From the IMG/VR virus record IMGVR_UViG_3300028025_000214, positions 1 through 24,433 of that record: a DNA stretch of 24,433 nucleotides, one strand, 5' to 3'. The notes beneath the pieces are model-generated. The model was not told the DNA's origin, did no database searches, and worked only from the letters and a program-made list of their open reading frames with translations. Positions 21,925-24,433 of this stretch are shown here, in pieces. This DNA is from a virus. A program made the translations under genes and the position numbers. Position 1 is the stretch's first letter. Each line of letters starts with the position of its first letter.

Positions 21925-22657
21925 TTACAACCTTCAGTTTGGAATGATAGATATTTTCCAACATTGGCATGACAACTTCCTCACGGAAGTTACGCTCAAA
22001 TGTTTCCTGACCTACGTGAGGCAGACTAATGTCTACATCGATGTAAACGGTAAAGCCCATCTGCGTTGCTCTATCGCAGAACAGGTAGTCTTCACCGACA
22101 TACTTGCCGTCCACAATAGCAAAGTCAAACACTGCTGACATCTTCTCTGTCGGGGTCTTTTCATAAGTCCACTCAGGATGAGCCGCCACCAATTGCTCAA
22201 TGACATGGCGCTGGATCAACATGAACCCTGTAGGTGCACGTTTTAAACGCATCAAAGAGCCTTTAAACTCTAAATCGCCATTGTCGTCAAAGTACACATC
22301 CGCAAAGAACTTTGCGTCTTTAGCTCTGCGTGGGTATGCGCCAGCAGTTATATCCATGCCACCACTTTGAGCCAGCAGGCGAAGGATGTCATCAGGATTG
22401 ACAACCACATCCGCATCAATAAACAGAAGCTCTGTGCAGTCTGTCTTTAAGAATTCGTGTACCAAGGCATTACGAGCCATGGTAATGATGGAGCAATTAG
22501 ACAAATCAGACAACGTGACGGACACGCCAAGACTCATTGCTTTGGGCATTAACTGCGCCAGAGCAAATGCCGTCTTGATGTTCAGCTTGCCGTCATAGGC
22601 TGGGATGCCTATAAACAGCTTACGTCCCGCCAATGTTGCCTGTTTTGTTTCAGCCAT
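21917..22657 (-). CDS. GT-A glycosyltransferase-like protein, 246 aa
   Basis: After an N-terminal strand (KLFIGIPAYDG, residues 13-23) come SNCSIITMARNALVHEFL (53-70) and the strand LLFIDADVV (77-85). Asp81 and Asp83 form the DxD site for metal and nucleotide-sugar. Downstream are PTGFMLIQR (142-150), GEDYLF (188-193) and the metal-ligand candidate His214 in LPHVGQ. Together they give a complete GT-A (family 2-like) core, so the protein should be active. The acceptor could be host surface glycan or a virion protein. Its position within the capsid operon favours a virion target or timing with assembly, but that is inferred. It starts inside the preceding stop. Confidence 0.85.
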   Translation of the reverse strand: MAETKQATLAGRKLFIGIPAYDGKLNIKTAFALAQLMPKAMSLGVSVTLSDLSNCSIITMARNALVHEFLKTDCTELLFIDADVVVNPDDILRLLAQSGGMDITAGAYPRRAKDAKFFADVYFDDNGDLEFKGSLMRLKRAPTGFMLIQRHVIEQLVAAHPEWTYEKTPTEKMSAVFDFAIVDGKYVGEDYLFCDRATQMGFTVYIDVDISLPHVGQETFERNFREEVVMPMLENIYHSKLKVVNG

Positions 22658-23168
22658 AAAACACCGTTACAAAGCTAGTGTTTGAGATGCTTGCGTAAAT
22701 ACCAAGCGCCGCCAACATACCCTCTCCGGGAATTAAAACTGCAACAGGTGTTGTAACACTTGTAGAAGTCCCAAAACTTACTAGCCAGCGAGCACCACTG
22801 TTTACGTATCGGCAAGCTGTACCCGCTGTAACTGTTCCAGAATTTGGGTCTGTAAAAGTAAAAGTGCTTGAGTCAACAACAGTAATTACATAATTACCAT
22901 CTGTGGCTGATGCGCCAGCGGCGGCACTAAAACCAATACCAACACGATCACCTGTTGCCAAGCCATGTGCTGATTTGGTTACAGTAACCAAAGCACTTGA
23001 CCTGCCATAAGTAGCAGATGTAGGGGCTACAGTCGTGTCAAATATTTCAACAACCCCCGCACCGCCACCGCTACCTTGGAAGGTAATTTGTTTTACACGA
23101 TTACGCCCAGTAGGAGCGATAAAGCCTGAAACATCAAGATGTCCAGCCAATACGTCTGTTTGCATCAT
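22650..23168 (-). CDS. Small head/decoration-type protein interrupted by a beta domain, 172 aa
   Basis: The frame residues 1-52 (MMQTDVLAGHLDVSGFIAPT, GRNRVKQITFQG, GVVEIFDTT) and 126-172 (ARWLVSFGTSTSVTTPVAVL, IPGEGMLAALGIYASISNTS, VTVFYG) together match a very common roughly 110-aa phage structural protein. I remember it as one continuous sequence. Between them, residues about 53-125 hold a separate module (TKSAHGLATGDRVGIGFSAA, DGNYVITVVDSSTFTFTD) resembling one in the 695-aa tail protein. Two ATGs start the gene; AAGGAG is 8 nt upstream of the first. Likely role: capsid decoration or head-associated; not proven. Confidence 0.78.
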   Translation of the reverse strand: MMQTDVLAGHLDVSGFIAPTGRNRVKQITFQGSGGGAGVVEIFDTTVAPTSATYGRSSALVTVTKSAHGLATGDRVGIGFSAAAGASATDGNYVITVVDSSTFTFTDPNSGTVTAGTACRYVNSGARWLVSFGTSTSVTTPVAVLIPGEGMLAALGIYASISNTSFVTVFYG

Positions 23169-23187
23169 AATTAATCTCCTTGTAAAC

Positions 23188-23203
23188 GGGGGCCGAAGCC
23201 CCC
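23188..23203 (-). terminator. UUCG stem-loop between two head genes (weak terminator or attenuator)
   Basis: Read on the minus strand, the transcript has GGGGGC-UUCG-GCCCCC, a six-pair G/C stem with a UUCG tetraloop. It is followed by GUUUACA, not a long U-tract, so full termination is unlikely. It lies between the stop at 23212 and the SD of the 22650-23168 gene. It could reduce read-through or protect the 3' end of the upstream message. Confidence 0.6.
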
Positions 23204-23211
23204 TAGATCAA

Positions 23212-23736
23212 TTAAGCAGATGCTGGGAATTGTGAGCCGTTTGAGTCAGCAACCACGTACATGATTGTGTACTGGACAGTACCAGCAGTCACAGCCGCTA
23301 CGGTTGGAGTCATTGTGGCAACAATCTTCACGTCTGTTGGGCCAACACCAATACCGTTAGGAGAAGCTGTAGAAGCCGCTCCGCACCATGCACCTAATTT
23401 AGCAGAGGCATTGCTAATAGCGGCGCGGCCAAGAGCGGTAACGTCTGTAGCGGCCCAATACAAGGCGGCAGTTGTACCATCACCAAGGCTTACGTTTGCG
23501 GCAGTAGAGCCTGTAAACGCAACGGTGGTGTCGATAAAAATATCAACGATTTGAGCGCCAGCAGGCAATACACAGATAGTGTCAGTAGTCGCAGAAGCGG
23601 CTTGACCTGTGTAGTTCTTTTTGAATGTTTGAGTAACAACGGTTGCACCGCAGTTTTCAATAGTGCCGACAGTAGTGCCAGTTGTGTTACGGACAGTGCC
23701 CAAGAGCCAAGGGCCAAGGTGAGTTGCGAATCCCAT
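23212..23736 (-). CDS. Beta-rich head protein next to the capsid gene (decoration candidate), 174 aa
   Basis: Start chosen at ATG 23736 (MGFATHLGPWLLGTVRNTTG), with AAGGA nine nt before. The extension to a TTG at 23769 would enter the leader. The pattern LGPWLLGTV-x-x-T-T-G-T, VLPAGAQIVDIFIDTTVAFT, then VSLGDG matches proteins that follow the capsid gene in many podophages and may decorate the head. Ala/Thr/Val-rich strands fill the rest. Two hairpins flank the gene (23188-23203 and 23856-23882), which would let it be expressed separately from the capsid gene. Role is inferred from place and fold. Confidence 0.78.
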   Translation of the reverse strand: MGFATHLGPWLLGTVRNTTGTTVGTIENCGATVVTQTFKKNYTGQAASATTDTICVLPAGAQIVDIFIDTTVAFTGSTAANVSLGDGTTAALYWAATDVTALGRAAISNASAKLGAWCGAASTASPNGIGVGPTDVKIVATMTPTVAAVTAGTVQYTIMYVVADSNGSQFPASA

Positions 23737-23760
23737 GATGTTTTCCTTCATGCAGTTTAG

Positions 23761-23804
23761 GTGTATCAATCTTGCATGATGTCTGCCGGGACAGTTTGAT
23801 ACAC
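23761..23804. promoter_or_regulatory. 9-bp inverted repeat in the leader of the decoration-like gene
   Basis: GTGTATCAA (23761-23769) and TTGATACAC (23796-23804) form a perfect inverted repeat with a 26-nt spacer. It lies between the candidate promoter and the SD, so it could be a protein operator or a long-loop stem in the 5' untranslated RNA. No function is shown. Confidence 0.5.
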
Positions 23805-23825
23805 CGGAAAGCCCGGATTAACATG

Positions 23826-23854
23826 TTTATACCACTACGTTTAAACCAATGCAA
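23826..23854 (-). promoter_or_regulatory. Candidate sigma70-like promoter for the head/structural operon
   Basis: On the minus strand TTGCAT (23854-23849) and TATAAA (23831-23826) are separated by 17 nt. The -10 fits at 5 of 6 positions; the -35 is weak (3 of 6). It lies just downstream of the capsid terminator and about 90 nt upstream of ATG 23736. It contains a GTTTAAAC palindrome (23839-23846) in the spacer. Confidence 0.35.
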
Positions 23855-23855
23855 C

Positions 23856-23882
23856 AAAAAAGGGAGCCGAAGCTCCCTTTTT
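23856..23882 (-). terminator. Intrinsic terminator after the major capsid gene
   Basis: The minus-strand transcript reads an A-tract, GGGAGC-UUCG-GCUCCC (23877-23862) and then six U residues (23861-23856). The flanking A/U tracts extend the stem and make it usable in both directions. It lies 17 nt downstream of the capsid stop (23894-23896). This is the strongest terminator in the window. Confidence 0.9.
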
Positions 23883-23893
23883 CTTTTCGTCGA

Positions 23894-24433
23894 TTAGGAC
23901 GAACCGGGTGAACCAAAGATACCCAGTGGATCTGACACGCCGAAGCTGTAACGCTCACGGGCTTTGTAACGAACGTTACCTGTGTCAAAGTCACCGTCCA
24001 TGCCTGTAGACATGGGGGTACGCACGAAGTGCTTCAAGCCGTTAGGCACATCAGTCAACAAGAACCAAGCATTTGGGTCTGTCAAGAAGTGGTTAACGGT
24101 GTAGCCTTCAGGGATAGAACCGTTGTTCTTCAATGCGTTGATGTCGTTGTCGGTTGTGCCAACACGCAATTCAGTCTCAAGGAGACGGGTTGCAACGAAC
24201 ATCAAAGAAGGAGGAACAACCAACTTCTTAGGCTTGGCGGCGATGAGCAAACTGCGCTCGTCTGTCCAAGCGGCGATCTGAATAACAGCGTTTTCCAACG
24301 ATGTTTCGTTCAAGTCAGCGCCTGTTGTAGGACGGTTGCTGTTAGTACCACCGGAAACCAAGGGGTGAGCAGTAGAGCAAAGCACCACGCCGTCGCCGTA
24401 TGTTGGGCCACCTGTGAAGGCGTTGTTCAACAC
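23894..24433 (-). CDS. Major capsid protein, C-terminal part (N-terminus beyond window)
   Basis: The frame is open to the right edge; 179 codons plus the stop TAA at 23894 are visible. Recognisable capsid segments are CSTAHPLVSGGTNSN, DLNETSLENAVIQIAAWTDE, KPKKLVVPPSLMFVATRLLE, YTVNHFLTDPNAWFLLTDVP and NVRYKARERYSFGVSDPLGI. The order and motifs (T-A-H-P-L, L-V-V-P-P-x-L, W-F-L-L-T-D, R-x-R-Y-S) fit the Mu gpT-like / HK97-fold major head protein group. It forms the capsid shell. The GTG at the right edge is probably internal, not a true start. It ends in a strong UUCG terminator, as expected for a highly expressed gene. Confidence 0.88.
   Translation of the reverse strand: MLNNAFTGGPTYGDGVVLCSTAHPLVSGGTNSNRPTTGADLNETSLENAVIQIAAWTDERSLLIAAKPKKLVVPPSLMFVATRLLETELRVGTTDNDINALKNNGSIPEGYTVNHFLTDPNAWFLLTDVPNGLKHFVRTPMSTGMDGDFDTGNVRYKARERYSFGVSDPLGIFGSPGSS

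Noticed and set aside
23212-23769. Longer start (TTG 23769) for the decoration-like gene
   Set aside because: It would enter the inverted repeat and lacks an SD; ATG 23736 has AAGGA at suitable distance.
1-24433. tRNA genes, CRISPR arrays, integrase, att sites or transposases
   Set aside because: None was recognised on either strand by reading; coding density leaves almost no space for them.

Overview
The window is a late (virion and lysis) gene block of a tailed bacteriophage (Caudoviricetes), or of a prophage. Every credible gene lies on the minus strand, so transcription runs from the right edge (about 24433) to the left edge. Genes are packed with ATGA, TAATG or GTGA overlaps or gaps of about 0-13 nt. 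The only spacer over 100 nt is 23737-23893. There are two adaptor-type proteins, a likely tail nozzle and many fibre proteins, but no tail-tube, sheath or tape-measure gene. This points to a short-tailed (podovirus-like) particle, although genes outside the window are unknown. The small lysine/glycine-rich proteins resemble, from memory, those of freshwater betaproteobacterial phages. The host assignment is a weak inference.

Layout in transcription order. (1) 23894-24433: C-terminal part of the major capsid protein, followed by a UUCG-loop terminator. (2) 23737-23893: spacer with a candidate promoter and an inverted repeat. (3) 22650-23736: two small beta-rich head or decoration candidates separated by a second UUCG hairpin. 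(4) 21917-22657: a DxD glycosyltransferase. (5) 18970-21924: a cassette of short basic proteins that share N-terminal and C-terminal modules, including a 43-aa gene (19200-19331) hidden by its GTG start. (6) 16489-18973: two adaptor-like head-completion proteins flanking a zinc-ribbon protein and two more small basic proteins. (7) 13497-16492: small structural proteins, one made of about ten 20-residue repeats and one with tail-fibre repeats. (8) 9311-13484: adhesion proteins, namely two tandem polyglycine proteins, a small fibre-associated protein and a 675-aa repeat fibre. (9) 6506-9301: tail-assembly-chaperone-like protein and lysis cassette (four small or medium membrane proteins, a GH108 endolysin and a 3TM holin). 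Two of the membrane proteins (32 and 50 aa) are very short genes. (10) 1-6496: likely nozzle protein, jelly-roll fibre-like protein, a 429-aa protein of unknown role and a very large protein (at least 816 aa) running off the left edge.

The clearest unexplained themes are: the cassette of basic proteins built from exchangeable end modules around an R-A-D-G-x-A-T-K-G-K-T-K-G tail; small beta domains inserted into several otherwise standard structural proteins; RTX-like nonapeptides in the large left-edge protein; a strong excess of the 8-mer GTTTAAAC, three copies of which abut start codons; and paired UUCG hairpins around the gene next to the capsid gene. Family names come from remembered sequence patterns, not database searches.
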